NCBI GenBank assembly: GCA_013330155.1
Contig: DUIU01000191.1
Span: 1-6,815, forward strand
DNA from: Candidatus Poseidonia sp.
GTDB taxonomy: Archaea > Thermoplasmatota > Poseidoniia > Poseidoniales > Poseidoniaceae
DNA length: 6,815 bases
Direction of reading: 5' to 3'
The notes under the pieces were generated by a model. That model made no database searches. It was not told where the DNA came from and was given only the letters and a program-made list of their open reading frames with translations. Numbering within the stretch: the first letter of the stretch is position 1; every line of letters starts with the position of its first letter. Shown piece by piece: positions 5,750-6,815 of this stretch. The position numbers were made by a program, and so were the translations under genes.

Positions 5750-6815
5750 GCGCCGCTGAGGACCCCTACATCTCACCCGATGTCACCGTGCCAGAGCTGA
5801 CGCTCCGCGTGCTTGGCGTCGGCATCGTCTTGGGTGTTTTGATGACCGCCGCCAACGCCTATCTTGGTCTGTATGCGGGCATGACGGTTTCCGCCAGCAT
5901 CCCTGCTGCGGTGATGTCGATGATCATCCTCCGCTTGATGTTCAATGACGTGACGATCCTTGAGAACAACAGCGTACAAACCATGGCCAGTGCTGGCGAA
6001 AGCCTTGCTGCGGGTGTCATTTTCACCGTCCCTGCGTTCCTTGTGGTCGGGTTGTGGACGGACATCAACTGGGGCATTACCTTGGCCATCGCGCTGTTGG
6101 GCGGATGGCTTGGAACGATGTTCACCATCGCCCTCCGCCGGTTGTTCATCGTCGAGGAAGCTCTGCCGTATCCCGAAGGTGTTGCATGCCGTGAAGTCCT
6201 CGTTGCAGGTGAAGAGGGTGGCGACGGCATGGTCGCCATCCTCTACGCCCTTGCCATTGGCGCCCTTTACGGGTTCGTGGTCAAGGTCATGGCTGCAGTC
6301 CACCATGCGGTTGAAGGTGCAGTCAACTTCCTTGGAACCCGTTTGTATGCTGGAGCAGACCTCTCTGTGGCTTTATTTTCTGTTGGTTTCATCGTTGGAT
6401 TGCGCATTGCGTCCTTCATCTTCCTCGGTGGTGTGATCGGCTTTGGTATTTTGACGCCGGTCTACGGCCTGATCTACGGATGGCCTGCCGGTGACTTGGC
6501 CGCTGGCTTCACGTCCATCTTCCTCAGTCAAATCCGTTACATCGGTGTCGGAGCCATGGTCGTGGGTGGTGTTCACACCCTGTGGACGATGAGGAACACG
6601 ATCGTGGAAGGCCTGTCTGGAGCCTTCAAAGCCGGCGATGGAGAAGCAGAACAATTGCTTCGAACCGAACAAGACATCCCGCTTCGGTACGTGGCCATGG
6701 TCGTGGGCGTCTTGGTCATCTTGACCTTCCTGTTTTACTGGCAAACGACCGGGTCGCTGGTCCTCGCTCTTGCAGGCGCGCTCTTCCTTGCCATGGTGGC
6801 CTTTTTCTTCAGCGC
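5746..6815 (+). CDS. OPT-family oligopeptide transporter (C-terminus cut by window edge)
   Basis: Polytopic inner-membrane transporter of the OPT family (COG1297-like prokaryotic branch). The family takes up oligopeptides or metal-chelate compounds, usually with protons; the substrate here is unknown. 356 codons are visible with no stop; prokaryotic members are about 600-680 residues, so about half is present. Motifs: PYISPDVTVPELTLR (7-21), ANAYLGLYAGMTVSASIPAAV (36-56), ENNSVQTMASAGESLAAG (73-90), EALPYPEGVACREVLVAGE (138-156), FLGGVIGFGILTPV (226-239) and SQIRYIGVGAM (261-271). About ten hydrophobic segments are seen, the last (about 333-356) running off the edge before the family's NPVSG region. 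The start is GTG 5746: the upstream frame is open but has no ATG, and this start gives the usual short N-terminus before PYISP. The next in-frame GTG (5788) would remove PYISP. It is divergent from the ATPase. GLYAG replaces the commoner GLKVG. Confidence 0.92.
   Translation, partial: MSAAEDPYISPDVTVPELTLRVLGVGIVLGVLMTAANAYLGLYAGMTVSASIPAAVMSMIILRLMFNDVTILENNSVQTMASAGESLAAGVIFTVPAFLVVGLWTDINWGITLAIALLGGWLGTMFTIALRRLFIVEEALPYPEGVACREVLVAGEEGGDGMVAILYALAIGALYGFVVKVMAAVHHAVEGAVNFLGTRLYAGADLSVALFSVGFIVGLRIASFIFLGGVIGFGILTPVYGLIYGWPAGDLAAGFTSIFLSQIRYIGVGAMVVGGVHTLWTMRNTIVEGLSGAFKAGDGEAEQLLRTEQDIPLRYVAMVVGVLVILTFLFYWQTTGSLVLALAGALFLAMVAFFFS

Noticed and set aside
5773..6306. A 177-codon open frame on the minus strand, opposite the OPT gene.
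   Set aside because: Rich in Asp, His, Gly and Arg with no hydrophobic or domain pattern, while the plus-strand frame reads as a clear OPT membrane protein.

Overview
This window is a compact, gene-dense stretch of a prokaryotic chromosome, moderately GC-rich by eye. It holds five protein-coding genes and no RNA gene, mobile element or CRISPR array that I can see. The taxon cannot be fixed from sequence alone. Futalosine-pathway menaquinone genes, a P2A-type cation ATPase, an OPT-family transporter and Shine-Dalgarno sites of the GGAGGTGA type would fit an archaeon such as a marine Thermoplasmatota (Poseidoniales-like) lineage, but several bacterial phyla fit too. I hold the archaeal guess at about 0.4.

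Minus strand, reading right to left from 5656 to the left edge. First comes a complete 966-residue P2A calcium-type ATPase (2756-5656). After a 37-bp gap come three menaquinone genes in a row: mqnE (1507-2718, aminofutalosine synthase), mqnA (682-1497, chorismate dehydratase) and mqnD (1-644, 1,4-dihydroxy-6-naphthoate synthase, cut by the left edge). mqnE and mqnA are 9 bp apart and the mqnA ribosome binding site overlaps the mqnE stop. mqnA and mqnD are 37 bp apart. No terminator is visible between any of the four, so one transcript is possible.

Plus strand. From a GTG at 5746 to the right edge runs the first 356 codons of an OPT-family (oligopeptide transporter family) membrane protein, divergent from the ATPase. 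A possible 21-codon leader ORF (5684-5749) precedes it and overlaps its start by 4 nt (GTGA).

The divergent control region is the most structured non-coding part. A perfect 10-bp inverted repeat (5637-5646 / 5674-5683) brackets the ATPase start codon and ribosome binding site. Nearby, just inside the ATPase gene, CCAAGG repeats with a 10-bp period and overlaps two palindromes (5602-5625).

How the genes fit together. MqnA dehydrates chorismate to 3-enolpyruvylbenzoate, MqnE joins that to SAM to give aminofutalosine, and MqnD acts late to release 1,4-dihydroxy-6-naphthoate. The deaminase/hydrolase step and MqnC are not in the window. The ATPase and OPT protein are membrane transporters with no obvious biochemical tie to menaquinone. 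I found no clearly novel multi-gene system. The notable points are the divergent regulatory structure, the mixed ion-site features of the pump, and the divergent motifs in MqnE.
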